This document shows positions 54,435 to 63,992 of a stretch of DNA of 64,000 nucleotides, in pieces. The translations under genes were made by a program, and so were the position numbers. Numbering within the stretch: position 1 is the stretch's first letter; each line of letters starts with the position of its first letter. Source of the DNA: Verrucomicrobiota bacterium (GTDB lineage: Bacteria > Verrucomicrobiota > Verrucomicrobiia > Limisphaerales > JAEYXS01). The notes beneath the pieces are model-generated. The model ran no database searches. It saw only the letters and a program-made list of their open reading frames with translations, and was not told the origin of the DNA. The stretch is from assembly GCA_023431185.1 (NCBI GenBank), contig JAEYXS010000048.1, positions 49,118 to 113,117 of the forward strand, read 5' to 3'.

Positions 54435-54756
54435 GGCTGGCTGTCCTCAGCCGGCCGCTGACGAAGCCAAAGTGATGCAATAGCCTATGTCTATTTGACG
54501 CCGACTGCGCTACGTAGCGCCCGCGTCTCGCGGGCCGTCCGCGCGGGCGTCTCGCCTGCGCGTAGCAACTCTGCTCACCATTATCCACCAAACGCCCCCT
54601 TCATCCAAAAAGACGAGTATTCCGCCTTTCATCCTTCCCCTACTCTTCCGTCCGTGTTCACGGCAATCCAGTTGAATTCATCCGCGCCCCCGCCAGTCCA
54701 AACCTTCATGTCTGCTGCTGCTTGACGCAACGGCTTCACTGCTTACGCTCACATCT
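54435..54756. other. Intergenic region with hairpin repeat
   Basis: This 322-bp region holds the palindromic repeat at 54510-54576 and then pyrimidine-rich sequence with no gene. The region before 54757 should contain the promoter of the Gfo/Idh/MocA gene. No clear boxes were found. Confidence 0.65.
54510..54576. repeat. CGTAGCGCCCGCG hairpin repeat
   Basis: The tract contains the perfect hairpin CCCGCG TCT CGCGGG (54520-54534), then CGCGCGGGCGTCTCGCC. Outer CTACG...CGTAG arms enclose it. The inner hairpin is the reverse complement of that at 9810-9824, so both belong to one dispersed family. Confidence 0.72.
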
Positions 54757-56070
54757 ATGACCACCGATCACCGCAACACGCACACGTCCCGTCGCGATTT
54801 CATCCGCACTACCGCTGCCGCCACCGCCGTAGCCTCCACGCTCTCTTTTCCCTCCGTCATGCGCGGCGCTCCGGGCGACAAGCTCAAGGTCGGCCTCATC
54901 GGTTGCGGCGGTCGCGGCAATGGCGCAGCGAATCAGGCGCTGACCGCCGACAGCAACTGCGAACTCCACGCCATGGGCGATGTCTTTGCCGACAAGCTCA
55001 AGATCGGCCTCGAATCCCTGAAGAAATTGCAGCCGGAAAAAGTGAACGTGCCCGCTGAGCGCCAGTTCGTCGGTCTGGATGCGTACAAGAAGGTCATTGA
55101 GACGTGCGATGTCGTCCTGCTCACCACGCCACCCGGCTTCCGCCCGCAACATCTCAAAGCGGCCATTGAAGCGGGCAAGCATGTCTTCGCAGAAAAGCCC
55201 GTGGCCACCGATGCCCCCGGTGTCCGTTCCGTGATCGAATCCGCCGCGCTCGCCAAGAAGAAGAACCTCGCCATCGTTTCCGGCTTCGACTGGCGCTATA
55301 ATTACTCCCGCCGCGAATTCGTGAAACGCCTCCACGAAGGCGCCATCGGAGACATCCGCTCCATGTATGTCACCTGCATGGTCGGTGCCATCAAGCCGAT
55401 GCCCGAACCGGAGAAACGCCCCGCCGGCATGACCGATGTCGAATGGCAGTTGCGCAACTGGTATAATTTCGTTTGGACCTGCGGCGATTGCATCGTGGAG
55501 AACTGCATCCACAGCGTGGACCGCCTCCTCTGGATGATGAAAGACGAACCGCCGATCAAGTGCGTCGCCGTCGGCGGCCGCAACGTCCCCAATCCCGGCG
55601 GCAACATCTACGACCATTTCGAGGCAAACTATTGGTGGGCCAATGGCGCACGCGCCTACGCCGTCTCGCGTCATCAAGACCGCACTTATTTCGAAGTGGC
55701 CGATGAGATCCTCGGTGCGAAAGGCCGCGCCTTCGCCCGCGCCGACAACCGCCAGAAGCCGGTCACTGAGATCCACACGGAAGGCTCCGAAGTCTGGAAA
55801 TATCCCGGCCCGTGGAACCTCAGCTACCAGACGGAACACGACGAACTCTTCGCCTCCATCCGCGCGGGCAATCCCATCAACAACGGCCATCGCATGGCCA
55901 TCAGCACCATGGCCGGCATCATGGGCCGCATGGCTGCCTACACCGGTCAGGAGATCACGTGGGAGATGGCGATGAACTCGCAGGAGAAACTCGTGCCGGA
56001 CAATCTGGACTGGAACCAGCCCCTGCCCGTCGCCCCCATGGCCATGCCCGGCTACACGAAGTTTAGCTAG
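54757..56070 (+). CDS. Tat-exported Gfo/Idh/MocA oxidoreductase
   Basis: This 437-residue protein has a twin-arginine signal at the N-terminus (SRRDFIRTTAAATA), so it is exported folded, presumably with bound NAD(P). The Rossmann motif is VGLIGCGGRGNGAA, the family EKP is in VFAEKPVATDAPG, and ENCIHSVDRLLWMM carries the conserved histidine. Exported Gfo/Idh/MocA proteins are abundant in Verrucomicrobia and Planctomycetes and probably act on polysaccharide-derived sugars. It is the last + strand gene before a convergent SMI1/KNR4 gene. Confidence 0.92.
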   Translation: MTTDHRNTHTSRRDFIRTTAAATAVASTLSFPSVMRGAPGDKLKVGLIGCGGRGNGAANQALTADSNCELHAMGDVFADKLKIGLESLKKLQPEKVNVPAERQFVGLDAYKKVIETCDVVLLTTPPGFRPQHLKAAIEAGKHVFAEKPVATDAPGVRSVIESAALAKKKNLAIVSGFDWRYNYSRREFVKRLHEGAIGDIRSMYVTCMVGAIKPMPEPEKRPAGMTDVEWQLRNWYNFVWTCGDCIVENCIHSVDRLLWMMKDEPPIKCVAVGGRNVPNPGGNIYDHFEANYWWANGARAYAVSRHQDRTYFEVADEILGAKGRAFARADNRQKPVTEIHTEGSEVWKYPGPWNLSYQTEHDELFASIRAGNPINNGHRMAISTMAGIMGRMAAYTGQEITWEMAMNSQEKLVPDNLDWNQPLPVAPMAMPGYTKFS

Positions 56071-56083
56071 GTCTTCTCTTGGT

Positions 56084-57118
56084 TCACCATTGATAGATAA
56101 GCGAAGGCGAACCTTGCAGGGTCTGCAGATTGGCCTGAATCTCGGCAAAATCACCGCCTTGCCGTGAGTAAAGCGCCTTGATGGCACCTTGGGCTTCGGG
56201 CGTCTGCCAGATCATTTTGCTCAGGGAACACTTGGCTGCGTTCCGACAGTTGCGGTTGCAGGACAAGGCCAGGGTGACGAGGTGGGGAATCGCCTCCGGA
56301 CAGTCCCGCAAGACCAGTATCTTTGCGATGCGGGCGGGAATCCACATGTGGTCCACACCCAGATAAGGAAACAACGTGGATATCTCCTCTGGAGGCACCA
56401 ATCGCGCCAGAGAATAGACCAGGAAATCCCGTTCACCACCCAGATCAAACGTTTTCCCTTCCACCCGCTTCAGGCATTCGCGAAAGGTAGCGCGGTCGTT
56501 TTCAGAATACTCCGCCGGCAAACTGCGATAGTCCACGGGAAGGCAATCCCATGTGGAAGCGTCCTTGGGCGCACAATGCCGGTACCACGTGAACCGGCTG
56601 GCGTGTGCTTCCAATGCCTCGGCCGTGATCTCCCCGGTTTCAAAATATTCGATGATACGGTTTCTTTCTGCTGCCTCGTCGAGATGCGCCTGAAAAGATT
56701 CCACCGACCTGAAAACAGGCGAGAAGTCGCCGAGATAAGGGCCTTCATGGTCCAGGAAGAAAACCCGGCCATCCAAAAAAACGCCGCAAAAAACACCCGC
56801 ATAGTTGGCCTGGTCATCCGCCCAGAAACAGACCATCGAATACCGCTTGGCCATAGCCGCCATTCCCCTTTGCGCTATCCTGCCATTGATGTCCGCGACC
56901 TCCCTCAGGGGCATCAGGCGAAACACTTCCCAGCTCCTGGCGTCCGGCTCATTCACTCCGTCGGTTTCGGTATACATACGGACCAGACTGGCCGGAAACT
57001 TCACGCCCAGTTCGCTCTCCAGCCGGACAACATCAGCAGGAGCAGCCGGCCGGTTCCTGACCGGTTCCGGTTTGGCCCCCTCTTCGTTGTCGCCAAAGAT
57101 GTTCTTCAGCCAGGTCAT
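56084..57118 (-). CDS. SMI1/KNR4 family protein
   Basis: This 344-residue cytoplasmic protein has an SMI1/KNR4 (SUKH) fold in residues ~25-150: DVVRLESELGVKFPASLVRMY, then FFLDHEGPYLGDF. The remaining half is helical (VPPEEISTLFPYLGVDHMWI; PHLVTLALSCNRNCRNA) and may be HEAT-like. SUKH proteins often serve as immunity proteins against polymorphic toxins, but no toxin gene is adjacent, so the role is open. It is convergent with the Tat gene (13-bp gap). Confidence 0.8.
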   Translation of the reverse strand: MTWLKNIFGDNEEGAKPEPVRNRPAAPADVVRLESELGVKFPASLVRMYTETDGVNEPDARSWEVFRLMPLREVADINGRIAQRGMAAMAKRYSMVCFWADDQANYAGVFCGVFLDGRVFFLDHEGPYLGDFSPVFRSVESFQAHLDEAAERNRIIEYFETGEITAEALEAHASRFTWYRHCAPKDASTWDCLPVDYRSLPAEYSENDRATFRECLKRVEGKTFDLGGERDFLVYSLARLVPPEEISTLFPYLGVDHMWIPARIAKILVLRDCPEAIPHLVTLALSCNRNCRNAAKCSLSKMIWQTPEAQGAIKALYSRQGGDFAEIQANLQTLQGSPSLIYQW

Positions 57119-57149
57119 GTCGCCCCTCCTTCGGGCTGATGGGGCTATA

Positions 57150-58073
57150 CTATTTTCCAGTTTTCCTGAGCAGACCGCTCGTGGTCATCCATTCCTCGAC
57201 ACGCTTCGGCCAGGTGGTGACCATGTGTTGCGAAGGCCGCAGGCCGTAGCCATGCCCGCCCGTGGGATAGAGATGCATCTCGGCGGGAACTTTCGCGTTC
57301 TTGAGGGCCAAGTAATAGAACAGCGCGGACTCCACGCGCACCCCGTCATCCCCCGTCATCGCGAGGAACGTCGGCGGTGTCTTCGCGTTAACCGGCAATT
57401 CCGGTGCCACCTTGTCCCCCTGTTCCTTCACCGTCAGGTACGCCGGATAAATCAACACCGCGAAATCCGGACGGCAGCTCAATTCATCCGCCGCATCAGT
57501 TTTCTCATAGGAGCGCTGCTCATAGTTGTTGCAAGCCACCGCCGAGAGATGCCCACCCGCTGAGAAACCCAGGATGCCCACGCGCTGCGCATCGATGCCC
57601 CACTCCGCCGCCTTGCTGCGCACGATGCCCATGGCACGCTGCACATCTTGCAACGGCGGCGCATGCCGCTCCGTACCAGGGCGCTTCGGCACGCGATACT
57701 TCACCAGCACCGCATTCACCCCGATGGAGTTCAACCACTCACAAACCTCCGACCCTTCCAGATCGTAAGCCAGGATATTGTAGCCACCACCCGGACACAC
57801 CAACACCGCTGCGCCCGTATTCTTGTCCTTCGGCGCCGGATAAAACGTGATCGTCGGCTCCGAGACATTGCCCAACCGCGTGACATGCACCCCACCCACC
57901 TTGTTGTCCGTGGGCTTCGTCAGGTCTTTTTCCTTGCCAATCGGGTCTTTATCTCCCGGCGCCTTGCCCGGCCAGAGTTTGATCGGTTTTCCGGGAGCGG
58001 CGATGAGCGTAGGCATAGTGGCAGTGGTCAGGGCCAATGCGGCCACGAGCACAAAGATACGTGCGGGTTGCAT
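57150..58073 (-). CDS. Secreted alpha/beta-hydrolase, acetyl-esterase-like
   Basis: This 307-residue protein starts with a signal peptide (MQPARIFVLVAALALTTATM). The BD-FAE/acetyl xylan esterase-like domain has the oxyanion loop PGGGY, the nucleophile elbow GFSAGG, and a C-terminal TGDDGVRVE / TGGHGYG Asp/His pair. The ATG at 58073 is chosen because it begins the signal peptide; the frame is open to 58109. It likely removes acyl groups from plant or algal polysaccharides. Confidence 0.9.
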   Translation of the reverse strand: MQPARIFVLVAALALTTATMPTLIAAPGKPIKLWPGKAPGDKDPIGKEKDLTKPTDNKVGGVHVTRLGNVSEPTITFYPAPKDKNTGAAVLVCPGGGYNILAYDLEGSEVCEWLNSIGVNAVLVKYRVPKRPGTERHAPPLQDVQRAMGIVRSKAAEWGIDAQRVGILGFSAGGHLSAVACNNYEQRSYEKTDAADELSCRPDFAVLIYPAYLTVKEQGDKVAPELPVNAKTPPTFLAMTGDDGVRVESALFYYLALKNAKVPAEMHLYPTGGHGYGLRPSQHMVTTWPKRVEEWMTTSGLLRKTGK

Positions 58074-58184
58074 GACCAAAAGAAAAACGTGAACCACCGC
58101 AAACGCCAAGGAGAATCGGTTCGACGAAGCATGAATCCCGTGCTGCCGGATTCTAGCCGGCAGTCTGGATCGCCCGACGAAGCA

Positions 58185-59210
58185 CTATGGCTTCTTCGGC
58201 TGATACATCATCAAGTCTTCGATGATCTTTTCAATCTCCCGGTCGTTCGGTTTCCCGTCCACCTTGCGCTTGAGCAAGTATTGATGCCGGTCCTGTTCAT
58301 ACTGCCACACGAACATATTGTCCGGCTGGATATGCATGTAACCGCGTTTCTCAATGTTCCAATATTCGCGTAATCCGCGTACGGCATAGAGCACCGCCGT
58401 CTGATCGGCCACGTGACGGTCCTTCACCGTGCCGTCGAAGTAGTATTCATAAGCCGCACGCACGATGTTGTCCTTGGGCAGTTCCGCCAGCCGCTTCCCC
58501 GCCTTCAACCCGCTCGGCACCGACCCCACCTCGCGCCCGACAAACGTGATCAACCCCGGCCAATGCGTGATGGCAAAATGCGAACTCGGCTTGTCCAACG
58601 TGAAGTTATTGTTTCCCAGCTTCAGATCGTCCTGCGCCGGTTTGCCGATGAAGTTGCCGCCCATGCACACCCACTCACGGACTTTAGATTTCACCAACAG
58701 CTCGCCTGTCGGCTGGCCGTCCTCAGCTTTGTGCTTCAACAATGCCGCCAGATTGCTCAAGTCTCCCACGCTCAAGACCACCACACTCCCGTCCGGTTGC
58801 GCCGCCAATATCCGGCGGTAAAGCGCCACCGCATTCGTCACTTGGTTCCCCTTCCCCTGGTCATGCGGAAAACGTTCGGCTATCTGCTTGGCGTACTTGG
58901 AAGGCGTCGCTGGCACCTTGCCTTCATAGCGTCCCAAAGGAATATCCGGCCGTCCAAAAAACGTGTTCACCGCGTCCACACAAGGCAACGACCACTGGTT
59001 CGCCGCGGAAGTCATCACCGCGAGAATCTCCACTTCCCCCTTGTCCGCCAGCGCATGCAACATCGCCAGCGCTCCGACGTCATCGCAGTCACTGTCCATG
59101 TCCGTGTCAAAGATGAGTTTGACCGGCGCGGCCTTGGTGGTCTGAGCTTGCCCGGGCAGGCTTAAAAACAGGGCCGTCAGGATCAAAGCCGTTAACTGGA
59201 GAATGCGCAT
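58185..59210 (-). CDS. Secreted nucleoside hydrolase-like protein
   Basis: This 341-residue protein starts with a signal peptide (MRILQLTALILTALFLSLPG) and belongs to the inosine/uridine-preferring nucleoside hydrolase family. The calcium-binding cluster is FDTDMDSDCDDVGAL near the mature N-terminus. Such enzymes cleave the N-glycosidic bond of ribonucleosides; several exported versions in this phylum may act on other glycosides. I start at 59210; the longer frame to 59321 has no signal-like N-terminus. It is 111 bp from the esterase gene on the same strand. Confidence 0.9.
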   Translation of the reverse strand: MRILQLTALILTALFLSLPGQAQTTKAAPVKLIFDTDMDSDCDDVGALAMLHALADKGEVEILAVMTSAANQWSLPCVDAVNTFFGRPDIPLGRYEGKVPATPSKYAKQIAERFPHDQGKGNQVTNAVALYRRILAAQPDGSVVVLSVGDLSNLAALLKHKAEDGQPTGELLVKSKVREWVCMGGNFIGKPAQDDLKLGNNNFTLDKPSSHFAITHWPGLITFVGREVGSVPSGLKAGKRLAELPKDNIVRAAYEYYFDGTVKDRHVADQTAVLYAVRGLREYWNIEKRGYMHIQPDNMFVWQYEQDRHQYLLKRKVDGKPNDREIEKIIEDLMMYQPKKP

Positions 59211-59372
59211 GCAGTTGGTTATAGGGAGGTTGAGAATCCACCGCAAGCACCCCAAAGTAGCAGCCGTTTCTTGCCATTCCCATGGTTGCTTAATCCCGGA
59301 AGCTATGCTTAAATGAGTCATTGCAGCACGTAGCGAGGTTCGCCGGCGTCTGCGGAAAACTTAACCAAAAGT

Positions 59373-59795
59373 ATGAGCATGATTGCCACCGAAACGAACG
59401 TGACGATTGCCGCCAAGACGACCGAACTTTGCGAAGCGATCTTGAACGACCCTGAATTTCAACGTCTCCGCACCCAGATCGGCGCCTTCATGGACGACGA
59501 CGCCGCCCGCGGCCAATACGACACCCTGAGCCTGAAAGGCCAGATGCTCCAGCAGAAGCAGCAGATGGGCATGGAACTCACTGAACAGGAGATCGCCGAG
59601 TTCAACACCCATCGCGATGCCCTGCTCGCAAACCCCATCGCAAAGAACTTCCTCGATGCCCAGCGCGAAGTCAGCAGCATCCAGGACTACGTGATGAAAC
59701 ACGTCACCAAGACCTTCGAACTGGGCCGCCTCCCGACCCAGGACGATATGGACGACGGCGGTTGCTGCAACAGCGGCGGCTGCGGCTGCAGCTAG
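59373..59795 (+). CDS. YlbF/YmcA family protein with cysteine-rich tail
   Basis: This 140-residue all-helical protein matches the YlbF/YmcA (Com_YlbF) family: TTELCEAILNDPEFQRLRTQI and NPIAKNFLDAQREVSSIQDYV. In Bacillus the YlbF-YmcA-YaaT complex carries iron-sulphur clusters and guides RNA processing. The C-terminus GGCCNSGGCGCS has four cysteines (131, 132, 137, 139), absent from the basic helical domain and suited to metal or Fe-S binding. It is monocistronic and followed by a strong hairpin terminator. Confidence 0.87.
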   Translation: MSMIATETNVTIAAKTTELCEAILNDPEFQRLRTQIGAFMDDDAARGQYDTLSLKGQMLQQKQQMGMELTEQEIAEFNTHRDALLANPIAKNFLDAQREVSSIQDYVMKHVTKTFELGRLPTQDDMDDGGCCNSGGCGCS

Positions 59796-59817
59796 TCCTG
59801 CATCCCTCGTGTTTGAT

Positions 59818-59847
59818 AACCCGCTGAAGGGCAATCTTCAGCGGGTT
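59818..59847 (+). terminator. Intrinsic terminator after ylbF-like gene
   Basis: A perfect 12-bp stem (AACCCGCTGAAG / CTTCAGCGGGTT) with a 6-base loop is followed by TCGTATTTTC. It lies 22 bp after the stop and between two convergent genes. Confidence 0.85.
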
Positions 59848-59860
59848 TCGTATTTTCAGC

Positions 59861-62800
59861 TTACTTCAACGTCATCAGATACTCGATGACGTCGCGGATA
59901 TCCTGCTTCGGCAGGATGTCCGCGATGCCCGGCGGCATGCCGGAGAGCCCCTTCTCACGGGCCTTCACGTCCGCCTTCTTCACCTTCACGGTTTTGAAAC
60001 CATCCTCATCCTGGATCAGGATGCTCAACTCATCCCCAGCCTCGCTCTTCAAGATACCCGCCACCGTAGTATCATCTTTCTTCGTGATGAGCACCGTCTC
60101 GAAACCCGGCGCGATGCGGGCGTTCGGGTCCACGATGGATTCCAGCAGATACTCGCGGTTCACGCGCGTGGCGATGCCGTCCATCGTCGGCCCTACGTCG
60201 CCGCCTTCCTTCTTGATCTGATGGCAGCGCAAGCACGACGCCTCGACCTTCTCGTAGAAGATTTTCTTGCCGTTCTCCGCGTTGCCACCCCATTGCAGGT
60301 CGCGATACTTGGCGGTGAGTGTGCCGGAATTTAACGTCGCAGTGTACTTCGCGAGTTTGGCGGCCAAGGCCTTTTCTTTCGCATCATTCTTGGTCGCCTC
60401 ACGGGATTGAGCCGCCGCCACGATGTCCCAACGGATCTCGTTCGGCACCTTGCCCGCGATGAGCTTGTCCACCCACACGCCGATCAAGTCAGCCGCTTTG
60501 CCGCCTTTGATGCCCGCCAGCGTCGCCAGCGCGCCTTGCTTCTCACCCGTGGTGCCTTTGTCCAGGATGCTCGCGAGCTGGATCGTCGCGTCCTTCGGCC
60601 CGATCTTCGCCTGGATGCGATTGCCTTCCTTGCGCACGATCTCTTCCGTATCCTGCACCGCCAGCAGCACCGCTTCCGCGAGCTTCTCGTAACCCAGCGT
60701 CTCCAACGCCTTGAGCGCTTCCACGCGCACCTTCGCGGCCAGCGTCTTGTCCTTGATCAACTCCGCGATGCTCGCGCTGGCTTCCTTCAACTTCAGATCG
60801 CTCGCTGCGATGATGGCCGCGACGCGCACGTCATCCGGCGCGGTCTTCAAGATGTCGTTCAACACCGGCTGCAACGCCCCTGTCGCCGTGCCTTGATCGC
60901 GCTGCGCCAGCGGACGGTAAATGCCCACGATGCGATCGCGCTGCGGCGGATTCGCCCAGCGGCCCAATGCGCCCAGCGATTCCGTGCGCGTCAATACCGA
61001 CGCCTGCTTGTTCGCTGCAGCTGTCGCGAGCGCCTTCGCGTTCGCCGCCGTGCCCTGGCGGAAGTTCGCATTCACCACGCGGAGAGCGATCGGCTCCACA
61101 TTCGTCGGCTTCGTGATGAGCGCCGCCAGTTGCGGTTGGGCCGCATTGATGGCTGCGTCATTGATCGCCCGGGCCGCTTCCAGCGCCACGAGCGCATCGC
61201 TGTCATTCAAGAACAGCGCTACAGACGGCAGCTCCAAATTACGCATCGCCAGCAAGGATGCCAATCGCACCGATTTCGACGAATCCTTCGCCGCCGTTTC
61301 CAGCGCCTTCGTGTCGTTGAGCCACGTCAGCGCCATCACCCCCGCGTGACGCAGGTAGAGGTCTTGGTCCGCATTCGCGCGCAGCATGTCCACGATCGGC
61401 GCCACCGCGCTCTTCTGACCGAGCTTGCCCACAGCCATCGCCGCGAAGAATTTCACGCGATTGCTCGGGTCCTTCAGCAAGGCCACCAAGCCGTTCAGTG
61501 ACTTCGCGTCCTTCGCATCGTCCAGCACCTTCGCCGCCTGAGCGCGTACTTCCTCGTCCTTGTCCGTGAGCAGACCGCGCAGAGCTTCCACCGCTTTCGC
61601 CTGTTTGCTCAATTGACCCAAGCCCCAGATGCCGTGCAGTCGTGCCAGTTGGTTCGGCGACTTCTGCGCCGCCTCCGCCAGCAGCGGGATGGAGCTCGGC
61701 CCCTTCGCCACCAATGCGAACTGCGCTTCCTGCCGCACGCGCTTGTCCTTGTGCGGAAGCAGGCTCGCGAGTTCCTTGTCCGACCGTTGATCGAATCCTT
61801 CCGCGAAAAGCTTCTTCACCTGCGCCACCGCCGGGTCCTTGATCGCTTCCGGATGCACCATGCGATAGATGCGCCCGCGCGCGGACTTCGGCCAGTCGTG
61901 GTGCCAGTCCGTGAAATACATCGCGCCGTCGTAGCCGAAGTCCACATCCGTCACGAGCGTGTTCCAGATGAACTTGCCGTGATCCACCAGTTCAAATGTC
62001 GCGCCCTTCGGCTTCACCGTGTGCCGGTGCATGCCGGAGACCGACGCCTGCCCCTTGAAATGGCACAGGAAGAAACTCCCGCGGAACTCCTCCGGGAAAC
62101 CCGTGCCCGGATTGTAAACCAGACCCGACGGCCCATTCTCGATCAAGGCCACCGGCGGCAGGATATACGCCGCCGTGTTGCTCTCCGCCGTGTGCCACAG
62201 CTTCTCGCTGTTCCACGGACCCGCCTTGCCCAGCGGCGCGTGCTGATAACCCACCCGCCAGCCGCTCTCGCCACCTTCCACCACATACACCCAGCGCTCA
62301 CGATCACCATTGTCGGAATCATTATCACCCGTGAACAGATTGCCGTAATCATCGAACGCCAGCTCCTGCGGATTCCGCAAACCACGATGCACGATCTCCA
62401 AGTCAGAGCCATCCAAGTTGCAACGGAACACCCCGCCCTCATCAGGGTAAGCCAGCGTCTTGCCTTCCTTCGTCTTCAGATGCGCGCCCCGATCGCCGAT
62501 GCTGAAATACAACTTCCCATCCGGCCCGATCGCCAGACCATGGAAATCATGCCCCGTGTAGCTGTAGCGCACACCCCAGCCATAGCTCATCGACTTGCGC
62601 TTGTCCGCCTTGCCATCCCCATTCGTATCTTCCAACTCCCACAGATTCGGGATGTTCGTGAAATACACCTTGCCCTTCCGCGCCAGCGCACCCGAGGCGA
62701 TGCCGTCCAGCATCGTATTAAAACCATCCGCATAGATCGTGGACTTGTTCGCCATCCCGTCTGGCCCACGCTGGATATACCGCACCACCTCCGATTCGAT

Positions 62801-63223
62801 CGCCAGATCGTCTGCCGCCGGCCCGAAATGCTTCCGCGTGAACGCGATGCGATCCTCCACCGTCCGCGCCGCCAGATCATCCTCCAGCATGAACATGTAA
62901 TGCCGGATATCCAGCACCGAACTGCGATACCGGTACGTCTCCGACACATAAAAATTATTCTGCTCATCGATGGTGAACGCCACCGGATTCGCCAGCATCG
63001 GTTCCGCCGCCACCATGTCCACCTTGAACTCTTTGGGGAAAGTGAACTTCTTGATGTTGTTCAACCCCTCATCCGAGGCGGGGGCGACGATGGGGAAGGG
63101 CTGCCGGTTTTCCTGTTTCGGCTTGGCGTTGATCTCCGCCGCCGAGGCTGCAAAAGCAAGGGACAGCAAAGAAGCTGTCAGGGCACCGACCGACAAAAGG
63201 CCAGACTTCATGGACATGCGCAT
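59861..63223 (-). CDS. PVC-type haem-binding dehydrogenase with HEAT repeats
   Basis: This ~1120-residue exported protein is a paralogue of the product of 47515. It has a signal peptide (MSMKSGLLSVGALTASLLSL, ending ASAAEI) and propeller segments FPKEFKVDMVAAEPMLAN, YSYTGHDFHGLAIGPDGKLY and HRGLRNPQELAFDDYGN. HEAT repeats follow, and the C-terminal single-haem domain has C997, C1000 and H1001. HPNS is replaced by DPNARIAPGFETV. The start is one of three closely spaced ATGs (63223, 63217, 63211). It likely oxidises a sugar in the periplasm; the window contains three such proteins, implying substrate diversity. Confidence 0.92.
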   Translation of the reverse strand: MRMSMKSGLLSVGALTASLLSLAFAASAAEINAKPKQENRQPFPIVAPASDEGLNNIKKFTFPKEFKVDMVAAEPMLANPVAFTIDEQNNFYVSETYRYRSSVLDIRHYMFMLEDDLAARTVEDRIAFTRKHFGPAADDLAIESEVVRYIQRGPDGMANKSTIYADGFNTMLDGIASGALARKGKVYFTNIPNLWELEDTNGDGKADKRKSMSYGWGVRYSYTGHDFHGLAIGPDGKLYFSIGDRGAHLKTKEGKTLAYPDEGGVFRCNLDGSDLEIVHRGLRNPQELAFDDYGNLFTGDNDSDNGDRERWVYVVEGGESGWRVGYQHAPLGKAGPWNSEKLWHTAESNTAAYILPPVALIENGPSGLVYNPGTGFPEEFRGSFFLCHFKGQASVSGMHRHTVKPKGATFELVDHGKFIWNTLVTDVDFGYDGAMYFTDWHHDWPKSARGRIYRMVHPEAIKDPAVAQVKKLFAEGFDQRSDKELASLLPHKDKRVRQEAQFALVAKGPSSIPLLAEAAQKSPNQLARLHGIWGLGQLSKQAKAVEALRGLLTDKDEEVRAQAAKVLDDAKDAKSLNGLVALLKDPSNRVKFFAAMAVGKLGQKSAVAPIVDMLRANADQDLYLRHAGVMALTWLNDTKALETAAKDSSKSVRLASLLAMRNLELPSVALFLNDSDALVALEAARAINDAAINAAQPQLAALITKPTNVEPIALRVVNANFRQGTAANAKALATAAANKQASVLTRTESLGALGRWANPPQRDRIVGIYRPLAQRDQGTATGALQPVLNDILKTAPDDVRVAAIIAASDLKLKEASASIAELIKDKTLAAKVRVEALKALETLGYEKLAEAVLLAVQDTEEIVRKEGNRIQAKIGPKDATIQLASILDKGTTGEKQGALATLAGIKGGKAADLIGVWVDKLIAGKVPNEIRWDIVAAAQSREATKNDAKEKALAAKLAKYTATLNSGTLTAKYRDLQWGGNAENGKKIFYEKVEASCLRCHQIKKEGGDVGPTMDGIATRVNREYLLESIVDPNARIAPGFETVLITKKDDTTVAGILKSEAGDELSILIQDEDGFKTVKVKKADVKAREKGLSGMPPGIADILPKQDIRDVIEYLMTLK

Positions 63224-63280
63224 AGAGGGGCATAAGTTAGAGCCTGAAACCCCGAAATCAAGGGGGGAAATCGCCATTCC

Positions 63281-63316
63281 CATCGTCGTCGTTCTCGTCC
63301 TCGTCGTCGCCCTCGA
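63281..63316 (-). repeat. GACGAGGACGAGAACGA-type repeat, copy 2
   Basis: Read on the - strand, this matches 9841-9876 at most positions, including an uninterrupted GACGACGAGGACGAGAACGA. The copies are 53 kb apart and in opposite orientation. Confidence 0.75.
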
Positions 63317-63952
63317 ACCCCTTTTTGCGCTGGTAAGGATGACTTCCACGTCGTCCCTGACTGATGCCTTCACCGCCGCCCTCCCAATTAAGATCGGCCG
63401 TGCCAAATCCTCCGCAAACTGGTATAGCGCGCGGCTCGCCCCGATTCGGTATCGGGGTCCCAACGCGCCGCCCCTTCGTCCCCTCTGTCCCATACATCCC
63501 ACCTTTCCCCTTTCTGCATGCCAAAATTCTCAACTCTTCATTCTGTTTCGTTTGGGGGATTTGATTTCGAGCTGCCGGTTTCCATTCACCGCTCACTCAC
63601 TCAATCCTCCTACGTTCGTTTTGCTGACCGCTTGGCCAGCTATGAAAAGAGTAACCTAAAACCGCAATTCCACCACCGAAAAACCTTAAAACTTATTCAC
63701 AAAACCCAACCCGTTCCTACGCAATAAATTGTAGCAAAACTTATCAACGTAACTCCCTTTTCTTGGAGCGCGGTGCGTCCTCGCCCGCAGCAACTCCCAT
63801 AAGCAAAGTCAGCTTTCAGAACGCCCGCAGACACCCGTCTTTTTTCAACTCGGCTATTTGCGATTGGCTATCGGCTATTTCCCTTTGAAATCCGAAATCC
63901 TCAAATCTAAAACCTGTCTCGCTCGCCCATCTATCCATGAGATCGTTTCTCC

Positions 63953-63992
<40 letters not shown>

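Noticed and set aside
61613..63235. A 540-codon open frame on the + strand opposite the PVC dehydrogenase
   Set aside because: The translation is Arg/His-rich and lacks motifs; the - strand protein has a signal peptide, propeller and haem site.
63693..63701. TTATTCACA, a perfect DnaA-box match in an AT-rich stretch
   Set aside because: It is a single box without a cluster, AT-rich 13-mers or dnaA/dnaN neighbours, so an origin is not supported.
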